This document shows positions 54,279 through 64,000 of a stretch of DNA of 64,000 nucleotides, in pieces. The stretch's first letter is position 1; each line of letters opens with the position of its first letter. Origin of the DNA: Plenodomus lindquistii. Lineage: Eukaryota > Ascomycota > Dothideomycetes > Pleosporales > Leptosphaeriaceae. The notes below the pieces were generated by a model. That model did not search any database and had not been told where the DNA came from. It worked only from the letters and a program-made list of their open reading frames with translations. The stretch covers positions 682,001 to 746,000 of the forward strand of contig JANUWI010000009.1 in assembly GCA_025504975.1 (NCBI GenBank), written 5' to 3'. The translations under genes and the position numbers were made by a program.

Positions 54279-57200
54279 GGATGGTAATGGTAGGTTATGA
54301 GATTCTCATCTGAAGTGTCTGTCGCGGATTTGGATGTTAGTTCTTACGGTGCTATGTTCCTGGTGTCGCTACGGGTATGATTGCCAAACGATGCCTGGGA
54401 GGACGACTGCCATGTTGAGCTGGTGAGATTGGCACAGCCTTCCTACCGACATGGCGAGGCCTCGTCAAGTTGGTCTTGTAATTGTTGGAATAGCATGGAC
54501 AAGACAATAATGTAGCGATCATGACCGAAGTACAGTCCCAGTGCAAGGATCGACACATGTGTGACCGGGGCAGTGATTGCGGAGCCACGACTTGAGACTG
54601 TTCTGCTGTTACTCAGTAGGCGTGAACTCAGCCGTTGCAACTATGCGCCATGACCATGGTGTCTGAGCCCGTGACTAAGATATCGTCCTTCAGTCGCGGT
54701 CCGATTTTGGCAAGTAGCGTTCATGACCAGAAGTTCCGGAGCGGCTTCGGTCTATGAGGACCTTCAACGCTGGTCGTACTAGAGGCCAACTGACGGATGG
54801 GAACACCGAGAAACTGTGCGAGGGAACAGATGACCTTGAGACATAGGAGTTCATCCCGGACATTGTACGTTATGCGTCTCTCGTCTGTGGCGAGTGTACC
54901 AGGTAATCAATCTATGATGCTCCTTGGTCGTAGTTAGCTGCTTTGAATCGCTGCGCCCCCATTGGCTCGTGCACAGCCAAGACATCAAGTCGTTAGGCGC
55001 AAGAAGCTTCCCAGTCTTCATATGTGGTGCAGATCATGACTTAGTAGTGAACCAAGATTGTTGTCGGAGCGGCACTGGAAGTCAAGCCATAGAGTTAGAA
55101 GTGTAAGCTGACAGACTGTTGTCACACCTGGTGCCAGAAGTGAGGACGGTTGAAACTGCAGGTGGCCGATTTAAAAATTGTCAAAGCAAAATGCCTTGTC
55201 GAGAGAAAAGCTGATGTATACGATGCTGATGAGGTGACGCAAGGTTGTGCATGGCGGACGGTCTGAAACCTCCTCGAAGCGCTGACTATGGGCTTCGGGA
55301 AGTTCTGCAACGGAGCCGCCAGACCTCCGACACCAACAACAGCAACGAGAGCCCGCCTCAGCCCTGCAGATGGAATTGCGCAACTGGCCGCATGGTTGGA
55401 ACTCGATCCGGTAGGGCAAAGGCGCGAATGCTGCCAGATTTGGCGTGACACGAGCGCTTCCCATGATTCTTTTGGTGCGGGCGGCTACTATATCGAGGCC
55501 AGGTACGTGCGAGCCGCGCAACGTGGTGCGGCGACTAGGCCAGAGCCTCATCTGGCGCTTCGGGTAGGTAACCAGATGGCAGATGAACTGGTACCGGAAT
55601 CGTGTTTGGTCGAGTGGGGTCCAAGGGTCGACCGGCAAAGACTAAGTCGGGCCAGACGTGAAGATGGGTGAACATCGCCGACTAGAGGTGCGAGTCGTAC
55701 GACATAACGTGCGATGTGGAACAAAGGAACCGTGGAAAGCACTTGAACAGTGACGGACGGCATCGGCCGCAACATGGTGTCGCGTGTTAGACTATGACAG
55801 TGACCTCATGCGAGCCAGTACGTGGCCAGCCTGCTCGACCTTCCAGAACAGGAAGAAGTTGCTTGGGCAGTGCGATTGGTGGGTGGGCTGAGGCGGTGCA
55901 GCGGCAGTTGGAGATGGAGAAAGGTGCAGGGCTGGACGCGTGGTTGGCCAGCCGCTGCATGACGGTCGAGTCTCAACGTGTTGCACGCTGGGCGTGGCAG
56001 TGGATGGAATAGAGTAGATGGATGATGTGGTGTTCATGCTGGCGGCCATGGCAGCCCGGTCATGTGCCGGGGGGAAACAGCTGGCGAAACAAACGGATGA
56101 CTTGTTTCGCCCAACCCCGGTCCCATGCGCATGATGGAGGCCGAGTCGAAGGGTGATTGTGCGTGCCAGGCTGCCAGCACGCACGCCAGAAGAAGAATCA
56201 AGCAGGTTGGGCGGAATGCCAAGCCGCAGAGCCACCTGTTTCTCTGCAGAGCATTCTCTTCCAAATACTAGTCTACGGTCGGCGCCATGTACTACTACGA
56301 CGACTACGACTACACAGGCTTTGCATGCCAGATCCGGCCACAGGCTGCCTCTCGCACCAATGTCCTCGGTCTCTTGGCCAGAGGCTGGGTTCCTGCGCAT
56401 CGCAATGCTGCCTCTGTCCGGATGGGCTCGTATTCGTCACCAACAATGGGCACAGTCCGTCCAGACACATGTTGTAGGGCTCTGGGCCTCTGCATCGTGT
56501 GGTATACATATGGGGGCAGGCGTGGCCGCATGCTATTCATCAAGTGCCACCGTACCGTCTCCACTGACGACTCACCGCCTCATATCCTCCCCAACGTGAC
56601 CGACTCGACGGCCAGCAGACCTTGTTAGACCGCCAGCCATCCGACGTACATAGATATCCGGCCTCGCCCACCCAGTCACTGCCGTCCACCACAGCGTGCA
56701 GCGACCGGCAGCTCTCAAACATTGCCACCGCCGTCGAAACACGAGCCCGCTACCGGACCATTGGCTGCCAGAGCCTGTCGCAGCGTTAGGCCCCGCGATC
56801 CCACAAACATCTGGGCGTGCACTTGAAACGCCCTATTTCTGGGGTTCTCGCAATCTTGCAGGCGACCCAAAGAGTCGATACAGCCGCTGGTCGAGGGGCG
56901 CTACGTCGCTGACACTAGCCGGGGCCGTGGATTGATTGGATCCTGCGACGCAGCCGCCGAACCCCACCACGCCCGCTGGTACATCGTCCCAACGTAGCAG
57001 AGCGCTCAAGGGGCCTCGAATAAGTATCACCCGCTGGCCGCTGATACTGCCGTTCGGTCAGTGCAACTCTTCACTTCTTCATCCTCCTCCCTTCGTCTCT
57101 CCCTGCCATCCAAGCGGCGCAGGCGCAATCTCCACTCCGGCAGTGTCTCCGTTCCACCCTTCCACCACCCGCATTCCCTCTTTTGGCAGCGCCAACCGCA

Positions 57201-57484
57201 CCCTCCCTTCCACCACAACAAAAAAGTTCCTTGCTGCCTGTTCCTGCACCTTTCGACTGGATCGAAAACCACAATAATCCGCTGCCTTGCAATTCAACCT
57301 CGTCGACCATTGTTTTCCAAGCCACCGCAGTACAGCCTCGGACGTCCTGCTTACCACCCTCCAGACCGGAAATTTAGCCGCAGTTCTGTCTGTATATGCC
57401 TTGCAGGGCATAATCTTATACACACTTCGACTCTATAAAACTATCCACTCACTCCACGGGACTACCCATCACCACATCATCACC
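54279..57484. other. 3.2-kb intergenic region upstream of the cyclin gene
   Basis: Open frames up to about 200 codons exist on both strands (for example minus 56400-55792), but they are low in complexity, overlap each other and show no domain. They look like GC-rich promoter or spacer. The last 430 bp are CT-rich with a TATA box at 57434. No RNA gene or repeat element was recognised. Confidence 0.45.
57434..57440 (+). promoter_or_regulatory. TATA box of the cyclin gene
   Basis: TATAAAA lies 45 bp before the ATG at 57485. If used, the leader would be very short. The CT-rich tract upstream (57060-57300) could instead belong to an alternative, longer leader. Confidence 0.45.
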
Positions 57485-58567
57485 ATGCCTTACTCACCAA
57501 ACCTCGTCGCCGAGAACCAGGCTGCTCTGGATCACTTCGTCCAGCTCCCAGTCTCCCAGGACATGATCTCATATCTCGCACAAAAGGCAACACAAGTCAT
57601 TCGCTGCGAACCATCTATCAACAAGAACCTGCCACCAACACCACCCGCATCGCCTCCCCAGCATGCCACTTCCCAGATCCGTGAGGCCGGTCTGCCATCA
57701 CTCGAGGAGTTCATCACATCTCTGGTTGAGAGGTCTCACGTGCAAGTGCCCACCCTCATGAGCTCCCTCGTCTACCTCAGCCGTCTGAGATCTCGCCTGC
57801 CCCCAGTCGCCAAGGGCATGCCATGCACCACCCACCGCATCTTCCTCGCATCTCTCATTCTTGCGGCCAAGAACCTCAACGATTCTTCACCCAAGAACAA
57901 GCACTGGGCTCGTTACAGCGCAGTCCGCGGCTTCGACAACTTTGGCTTTTCAATCACCGAGGTCAACCTGATGGAGAAGCAATTGCTCTTCCTCCTCGAC
58001 TGGGATCTCCGCATCAACCCTGAGGATCTCTACTACCACCTCGAGCCTTTCCTGGCTCCTGTTCGTGCCTGGCAATCACGTCAAGCCGAGAAGGCCAGGC
58101 TCGCAGAGAAGGAGAAGGAGCTCGCTCGTCAGCGGTACCAGCTTACCGCCGAGAACCTGGCCCGCTCCCGCCGCGACATTCTTCCTTATGAGTCCACCTC
58201 ATCGTTCTCGTCATATGCCGCTCGTCCTCAGATGCAACAACAACCCACCTACTACACCACCTCATCACGCGCAGCATCACGCACACCTTCACTATCACCA
58301 CCAACTCGCAGCTCCTCTGTCTCCACCACATCAGACTCCCCCATGAGCTTTACCGATGAGCCCAACGAGGCCATCCTGCAGCGCTACGACGCCGACCAGG
58401 GTGCCAATGTTGTATATATCAACGGCCCTGCTTCGCAACATAAGCAGCAACACTCGCTCCCACTGTACGACCAGCCTACCGCCAAGAAGGCAAAGTCAGG
58501 TGGTTTCTTCAACAGGATGTTTGGCCAAACCAACGGCCCTTATGCCGCCCGCCAGACTACCTATTAA
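57485..58567 (+). CDS. Pcl1/2-type G1 cyclin (Pho85-cyclin family)
   Basis: The product is 360 aa, single exon. The cyclin box spans about 55-190: LPSLEEFITSLVERSHVQVPTLMSSLVYLSRLRSRL, GMPCTTHRIFLASLILAAKNLND, HWARYSAVRGFDNFGFSITEVNLMEKQLLFLLDWDLRI. The spacing and the KNLNDSSPKNKHWA block match fungal Pcl cyclins, which activate Pho85-type CDKs in G1 progression, morphogenesis and, in Aspergillus PclA, sporulation. After a short basic helix (EKARLAEKEKELARQRYQ) the C-terminal 150 residues are Ser/Thr/Gln-rich and disordered, with SP/TP sites and possible phospho-degrons. It ends with a basic-aromatic segment (GGFFNRMFGQ). The ATG at 57485 is the first true ATG of the frame (CACCATGCC). The exact Pcl subtype is not certain. 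Confidence 0.9.
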   Translation: MPYSPNLVAENQAALDHFVQLPVSQDMISYLAQKATQVIRCEPSINKNLPPTPPASPPQHATSQIREAGLPSLEEFITSLVERSHVQVPTLMSSLVYLSRLRSRLPPVAKGMPCTTHRIFLASLILAAKNLNDSSPKNKHWARYSAVRGFDNFGFSITEVNLMEKQLLFLLDWDLRINPEDLYYHLEPFLAPVRAWQSRQAEKARLAEKEKELARQRYQLTAENLARSRRDILPYESTSSFSSYAARPQMQQQPTYYTTSSRAASRTPSLSPPTRSSSVSTTSDSPMSFTDEPNEAILQRYDADQGANVVYINGPASQHKQQHSLPLYDQPTAKKAKSGGFFNRMFGQTNGPYAARQTTY

Positions 58568-58637
58568 TGCACTTGCTTCTTCCCTATCGTCTACCTAGAC
58601 CAACGATTCTCTTACTGTTTTCAACCCCACACAAACA

Positions 58638-58658
58638 CCGTCACGCAAAAAGTGACGG
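58638..58658 (+). other. Stem-loop in the 3' region of the cyclin gene
   Basis: A perfect 7-bp stem (CCGTCAC / GTGACGG) encloses a 7-base A-rich loop, 70 bp after the stop codon. It would be in the cyclin 3' UTR and might affect mRNA stability or processing. Confidence 0.6.
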
Positions 58659-60775
58659 GGTGGCTACATGACATGATTTGAACGAAGAGGATATGCCTAC
58701 TGGATGGACACATTCACAACTTCAACCACAAATTATCTCGTCAACATTTGCATCTTCACGGCGTCATCTCTGGAAAGCATTTGCATTGCAAGCACAGCAT
58801 TTCTTGGGCGCAATTCGTTGTTTTCTTTGTTCTTGACTCAACTCGGCCGGCGCGCCCACCCCATAGTAGTTTAGTCTATCTATATTGCTCCCCCTTGCGG
58901 GTGACGCGAGTAATGAAATCATATCTCAAACTACCCCATTCTACCAATATTCCGCGACACCTTTTTTTTTCTTCCAACGGTGATCCACAGCGGACCGTGG
59001 ACCGTGGTGGTTCGCAGCGGTTCGGTTCCAAGATTTCAGCGTTCCGTGCTCCTTGCAATTTCCTTCTTTGAGGGACACACGGCAAGCGCGCTAGGAAAAC
59101 GACGGGTTTGTTCACGAAGCAGATTGATTGCAAGTTGCCTTTCAGAGAGAGTCACATGTGCGCAAGTCGAATTAAGCTGCAAGGCTGGGAGATATGAAGA
59201 GATTACCTTGGCGTGACGGTGAAAAAGACGAACAACGGCATTCCGTTGAACGCGACTCGTGCGTGAGCACGTGTAGAACGCTTGGTAACGCTTGACAGAT
59301 ACTCGTCATCAACATTCATGCAATGTAGGTGTACGTTGTCGCATTGTGGAGTCAAGTCGTACAAGTCAACCGATACGAAGAGGATAAATGGGGTGGCTGT
59401 ACAAGAACGCGCTGTGAACCCAACATTGCCAGCGAAGGTGTGTTGCACACCGGTTCTCCTCGGCCCACTGGAGTAACTCGCTGCATCATCATCGCGAATG
59501 AGATTGTGAGGATAGTGTGCCGGTACTCTGACTTGGGAAACACGGGTAGTATCTCCGTTGCATAACTTGTCAGGGCAGCCTATTGCTCTGCCTCGTCACT
59601 TGTGTATGGGTTTTTTTCAACCGCGGCCGTTTACGCAGCCACACTGGGCGATCTGGTGACATTGCCGGGCGTTGTCGATCCCCACACAGCCGGTCCACTG
59701 AGGCAGCATTACAGGCAAGTGATTACTGCGCGCCAACCTACTTTCTAACCATAACTGCAAGTCTACGTTGCAAGGTCTACTCACCCACGTAGTACATACA
59801 TGCTGCCTCAGCACCACAATGCATCATCATGAACGCATGCGCACCGGTGAACCAACCACCCACCACAGCCTTCTTCTCAAACACTTAGGTATCTATCGGT
59901 CAGAAGACGGCCCATCCCATCACTGTCCATCACGCGATAATCACCCCTCCCACACGGCACAATTCGCAAATGCAGGGTCAATGAAGTTTGCAGATCAAAC
60001 TGGTTAGTGCGGCGAATGGCCATCCTTCGCCTACGCGATTGTGCATGTTTCAAAAGTATGCTTATGCCTCGAGGGGGGTCGTCATGGCTCGATGGGGTTG
60101 GTTGAGCGGCTACGCGCGTTCTGATTGGTGGGATTGAATTGGATGCGTGGAAAGTACATATGCAACTTCCTCGGTTTTGAGGTCGTGGGAAGATGGAGAT
60201 ACGGATGTGTTCAAATTATAATTATCAGGTACTTTGCAGTGAGTTGGGCGTATATGTTGGGACGGCACGGAGATGGCTGAGTTGGTTTGTATGTGCGCGG
60301 GTGGCGAGTGATATGTGCGGGCGCGTAGTGATACTCTGTACTTTGATGCACTTATGCTTTGAGGTCTGCGAATAGAATACAGAAGTTGGGCTGCACGGAT
60401 GTATACTATGCCGAGCGCGGTGTAATCCACAGACTGCGCATCTCGACGACCATGTAGTTGACCACGCAGCCAGGAGACAAAGTTTCTCGCATACCATAGC
60501 AACACCACACATTCGCCCGTAAGAGCATTCTGCATTCAAGCGCAATAATTCAGTCCATCTGCAGAAGTTCCAGCCAACCACGATAGTACCGTACTCACAA
60601 GTCCTGCAAACTATGGTACGTACCTCGACTAAAAAGACAAAATCAGGCCACACTCTAGTCTACATCTCCAACTCCAATAATAACCTCCGCGGTACTTCCC
60701 ATGATCCACCAAACGTTGTGAGATCTTGCATATACACATGAATTATACTTCCTTTTCAGGACACGTTGGTGCTAA

Positions 60776-60841
60776 ATCGAACCAGAGTGTGCGATAGATC
60801 GAACCAGAGGGTGCCATAGATCGAACCGGAGTGTGCCATCC
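60776..60841 (+). repeat. 22-bp tandem repeat, three copies
   Basis: Units are 60776-60797, 60798-60819 and 60820-60841, each beginning ATCGAACC and 82-91 percent alike by eye. On the reverse strand each unit contains GGTTCGATY, close to the TFIIIC B-box core. No tRNA surrounds it. Confidence 0.85.
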
Positions 60842-60913
60842 GGATGACGGCTAAGGGGTCTCGAACAAAGGGAGAAAAAAAAAAACGTGGCATGATCCGA
60901 CTAACAAGTAGTG

Positions 60914-60972
60914 CCCGATCCGACACGGCGCGTGCATCGGTGGTTGAGCTTGCTGTTTAGTGTCGGATCGGG
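60914..60972 (+). repeat. 13-bp perfect inverted repeat with 33-bp spacer
   Basis: CCCGATCCGACAC at 60914-60926 is exactly mirrored by GTGTCGGATCGGG at 60960-60972. A related GATCCGAC sequence occurs about 19 bp upstream (60895-60902). It may be a strong hairpin or the ends of a tiny decayed element; no coding content. Confidence 0.8.
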
Positions 60973-61247
60973 GTCGCAGAACGTGGGTTTTTGACAGTTT
61001 GGGTGGAGCTATGTAATCGTATGACGATGGGGGGGGGTGGATTGTGGTAGCGAGTCCGAGTACCATGACCAGACTCCGGGAGCTTACTGTTTCCTATCGT
61101 TGGGGGCGTAGATGCTTTCGTCGTGATTTCAAATTGTTGTAGGCATGGAAGCTGTAGAGATTGTTGGTTGTACGTTGTGATTTATATGTTATACACATCT
61201 AATCATACCAGTCTATCGTATTCCAGTGTGGTCGGAGTATCACGTCA

Positions 61248-62448
61248 TTACTTCTTCTCGCCCGTCTCCTTCTTGTCCAAACCAGCTTTACCAATCGCCT
61301 TGTCTAGCCCACTGAGTTTCCGTACAATGTGTTGTAGACCCACGGGCAGAACCCCCAAGATCTGGATGTATCTCGAGTACAAGGGTAGTGCAATCTCGCC
61401 GCTCTCACCTCTTTCGATCAGCTTGATGATATCTTTACCAATGTCTGCCGGTGTGACGATCGGTGCCAGGAAGTTGCTGGGCGTCTGCAGACCTGCGAAC
61501 ATCTTTGTGCCCATCTGACCAGGAGTTACTAGAATTGTCTTGATGTCCTCTGCATCTGGGTTCTGAGCGAGTTCGGCGCGGAGGGATTGATGCATTGCGA
61601 GAAGGGCGGCTTTCGATGCTGTATACGCGGAGAGGTTCGCTGCGCCGAGGTGGCCGAGAACTGAGGAGACAGTTACAATGGTGCCCCGCCCCTCTTTGAG
61701 CATGTGAGGGAGAAATGTGCGTATGGTGTGGAAGTGGGAGAGCGTGTTGACGCGGAAGACACTGTGGAAACTATTAGAGTTGTCCTATAGCTTGTGTTCA
61801 AGAAATGGCTTACCGTTCAACGTCTTCAGCGGTCGTGTCGAGGATCGACTTGGCGTGGACGATGCCAGCGTTGTTGATCAGAATGGTGGGAGCCCCGAGC
61901 TGTTTCTGTCAGTACTTGCGATCAATTACAGCAAGGTTTCATACATCTTCGACTATCTTGGCCGCCGCAGCCTCCACTTGCTTCGCATCGCTTATGTCGC
62001 ACTTGTAGTAGACCACACCCTTCTCTTCAGACTCGTCCTGGTCCACCTCTTTGACGTCGAGCACTGCGATGTTGGCACTTCGCATGCCATATGTGTCTGC
62101 GAGAAGACCTCCCAGGCCCTCGACACCGCCTGTAATGACTATGACTTCTTCCGCCAGATCGACCTCGCGGGGCGCGCCAAACGCAAGCCTGTCGCTAGCA
62201 ATACCGAAGAGGCCGATGAGGGTCATGGCAGTAGCCCATGCCGTAGCAATGCGCATTTCAAGAGCTCCATATGGCGTGTATTGCGCGCGCAAACACAGGA
62301 CAACGACCCATGATACGAATGGGTGAAACAGCGTGTATCCCAGGACGTACCAGATGACGTCGATGGTGAGGTAGTGGTGCCATGGCTCGTCAGGACGGTC
62401 GAAGCTCCTGGGAAGCTGAACAGGTATCTCTTTTATCGCTGAAGACAT
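61248..62448 (-). CDS. Membrane-anchored short-chain dehydrogenase/reductase
   Basis: Three exons on the minus strand, 62448-61945, 61899-61814 and 61761-61248 (introns 45 and 52 bp), giving 367 aa. Two hydrophobic segments at about 29-53 and 66-90 precede the catalytic domain, suggesting ER or lipid-droplet membrane anchoring. Classical SDR motifs follow: TGGVEGLG (106-113), NNAG (177-180), catalytic S230 (VSS), Y243 and K247 (YTASK). The layout resembles the retinol dehydrogenase / 17-beta-hydroxysteroid dehydrogenase group (SDR16C-like), so a lipid or sterol-like alcohol/ketone is a likely substrate, with NAD(H) or NADP(H); neither is shown by sequence. An in-frame ATG at 62484 would add 12 residues; 62448 (MSSAIKEIP) is preferred but not certain. 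The C-terminus is Lys/Glu-rich (KKETGEKK). Confidence 0.88.
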
Positions 62449-63690
62449 TTCGGATGCTTCGTAGCAAGACGGGTGTCGAAGCATGGTGGAGCGCGGAGCG
62501 CGATTGGGCGCGTATTCGAGGCTTGGATCAGATGAGTGGTATTGGTCAGAATTTCAACGCAGCGGACTATCCAGTATCGAGAGAAATTGTCCCCGGCAGC
62601 TGAGGGGGGCAAGTAGGGCTATAAGAAGCCATGATGGTCTTGAATGCCTGTCGTCGTTGCGAAACTGCAACATTGATGTTTCATTGCCGCCTCAGGTTGC
62701 TCAGGCCGCTAAGCTGCATCGGATGCAGCGTACCGGTATGGCGTTAGTCAGCAGTACATCACTGACGATGCGCCTCAGGAGCTACACCACAACACCACGC
62801 GCAGCCATTGCCATGCTGTGTATCGTCTACGATAAGACTCACCATCTGTGCACCAATCGCGACTATCTGATTCAGTCGTCAAGCTAGAACCTGCTTAGCA
62901 ACTCCATCCGCAGGAATGTCATACCACTGACAGAAAGAGCATGCAAGGCGCTACAGCGACATCGCATTCGATATGTCGACCAATATTGTCTCACTGTTGC
63001 ATTTCAAAGTCATGTTCCGCTCTGCCATTGCTCTATTACTTACGCCGTGCAAGTCATGGGCGAATCAATTCACAGACTAATGGCGGATGTCACGTGATTT
63101 CAACTGCCGCCCAATACGCCTGCAGTACTCTTGCTCTCACGAGAAAGAGCTCTGGATTCTTCCTGCAGATGCTTTGCCACTTCTTCAGCTCCAGGCTTCC
63201 TGCCACGCTTGGTTGAAGCTGGGCCAGGAAGAAGAACGCGGGTCACTCTACCGACGGCAAGAGATCTGACAGCATGACACGACAATGGACTTGTTCTGTG
63301 CTGCTTCTCCATTGTTGAAGTATCCATGCCTCTGGCACTGGTGATTACCTCGTGAATTGGTCTCCTTTGAAGTGTGCAGTCAGCTCCATGCGAGACTGCC
63401 AAACCCGGGCAGAGCAGCTGCTGAGACCGCTCCCACCTGCTCAACGTAGCAACCCACCTCGAGCGCGTGGAAGGCTGGCACTTCGAGACTGCCAGAGCAT
63501 CGTCGACAGAGCAACGCTGGATCCAGTTAGAGACTATAAAGCTCCGCCCACCGTCCGCTTCACCCATCTCTTCTTCACTCCACTCATCACCCAACATCTA
63601 CACAGTTGGTTCATCAATTCATCCAGCATCACTACCCATCCATCTTTTGTCTCTTTTCTCTCAAGCACGCTTCACTGTTCCGTCGTCACC
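62449..63690. other. Divergent intergenic region (SDR / BYS1-like)
   Basis: This is 1.24 kb between diverging start codons. A 165-codon minus-strand frame (63597-63100) includes an AT-hook-like KRGRKPG, but it overlaps the TATA box and leader of the next gene and is probably chance. No other feature was seen. Confidence 0.45.
63535..63540 (+). promoter_or_regulatory. TATA box of the BYS1-like gene
   Basis: TATAAA lies about 150 bp before the ATG at 63691, followed by a CT/CA-rich leader, a strong core-promoter arrangement of the type seen in highly expressed secreted-protein genes. Confidence 0.5.
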
Positions 63691-64000
63691 ATGACGGGCC
63701 GCACTCTCACCTTGGGTGCGCTTGTGGCCCTCAGTCAAGCCAAGGCCATCGTCACCAACAACTGCCCCCAGGATGTCTACATCTGGTCTGTACCCCAATC
63801 CGGATCTTCCAATACTGTCGGCCTTCCTGTCAAGTCTGGCAGTCACTTCGAAGAAGCCTGGCGCTACGGCACCTCGACCAATCCGGGCGTCGCCATCAAG
63901 GTCTCCAATAGTCCAGAAGGTATCTTCAAAGGTGGTGACGAGCTCGACTTCGCGTACTCTGTTGCAGGTCCCGACAAGTCCAAGGTCCACGTTGATCTGT
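63691..64000 (+). CDS. BYS1-family secreted protein, truncated by the window edge
   Basis: The first 103 codons are present and the frame is open to the last base. MTGRTLTLGALVALSQAKA is a signal peptide (cleavage near residue 19). The mature part begins IVTNNCPQDVYIWSVPQ and continues with LPVKSGSHFEEAWRYGTSTNPGVAIKVSNSP and DELDFAYSVAG. This is the thaumatin-like beta fold of the fungal BYS1 family, named after a yeast-phase-specific Blastomyces protein. Members are small secreted or wall-associated proteins of unclear function. The rest, including remaining cysteines, lies outside the window. Confidence 0.85.
   Translation, partial: MTGRTLTLGALVALSQAKAIVTNNCPQDVYIWSVPQSGSSNTVGLPVKSGSHFEEAWRYGTSTNPGVAIKVSNSPEGIFKGGDELDFAYSVAGPDKSKVHVDL

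Larger units (their letters stand above)
58568..61247. other. 2.7-kb convergent intergenic region (cyclin / SDR)
   Basis: The flanking genes converge on this spacer, so both 3' ends lie here; that alone does not need 2.7 kb. It contains a 3' stem-loop (58638-58658), a three-copy 22-bp tandem repeat (60776-60841) and a 13-bp inverted repeat (60914-60972), all listed separately. No coding frame was judged credible. Confidence 0.5.

Noticed and set aside
55792..56400. 202-codon minus-strand ORF with a poly-Val run
   Set aside because: The Val run comes from a simple TAC/GAC repeat and the rest is low complexity with no domain.
63100..63597. 165-codon minus-strand ORF with an AT-hook-like KRGRKPG
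   Set aside because: Overlaps the TATA box and leader of the BYS1-like gene and shows no other protein feature.

Overview
The window looks like nuclear DNA of a filamentous ascomycete (Pezizomycotina), most likely a Dothideomycete close to Pleosporales. The reasons are very short introns (45-68 bp with GTAAGT/GTATGT-type donors, CTAAC/CTGAC-like branch sites and YAG acceptors), long monocistronic genes on both strands separated by CT-rich promoters, and families typical of these fungi: 2EXR proteins, BYS1, Pcl cyclins, twin-CX9C Emi1 and the Dsc2 rhomboid-like protein. The class is inferred from how the proteins read, not from a database search. No rRNA or convincing tRNA gene was found.

Layout. 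0-7 kb: a small RNase H, a secreted protein and a GPI-anchored PI-PLC-like protein, separated by gene-poor spacers. 7-23 kb: cytosolic HSP70, an Emi1-like twin-CX9C protein (minus strand) and the 3195-residue lipid-transfer protein VPS13. 22.9-27.5 kb: a DUF3429/TMEM69-like mitochondrial membrane protein (minus) and glycerol kinase (six exons, plus), divergently arranged. 27.5-34.8 kb: a 7.3-kb stretch with no recognisable gene. 34.8-47.8 kb: 3-ketosteroid reductase ERG27, a coiled-coil protein, Dsc2, a 2EXR protein, a 5'-nucleotidase-family metallophosphoesterase (minus) and an ING/PHD chromatin protein (minus). 49.5-54.3 kb: three genes I do not recognise, one with an apparent one-base frameshift. 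57.5-64 kb: a Pcl-type cyclin, a membrane-anchored SDR (minus) and the start of a BYS1-family secreted protein cut by the window edge.

The standout is the HSP70 gene. A 1.9-kb intron splits a highly conserved codon, and inside it, on the same strand, lies an intact 358-codon ORF with a GIY-YIG nuclease-like core followed by two C2H2 zinc fingers. This is the layout of a homing endonuclease gene, but it sits in a nuclear protein-coding gene with a classic spliceosomal branch site and acceptor (TACTAAC then CTAG). The only donor that keeps the HSP70 frame reads GA rather than GT and is one substitution from consensus GTAAGT. Either a non-canonical GA-AG intron carries a nuclease gene, or this HSP70 copy is impaired.

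The genes are mostly housekeeping (proteostasis, lipid transfer, sterol and glycerol metabolism, chromatin, cell cycle). I see no operon-like or secondary-metabolite cluster organisation.
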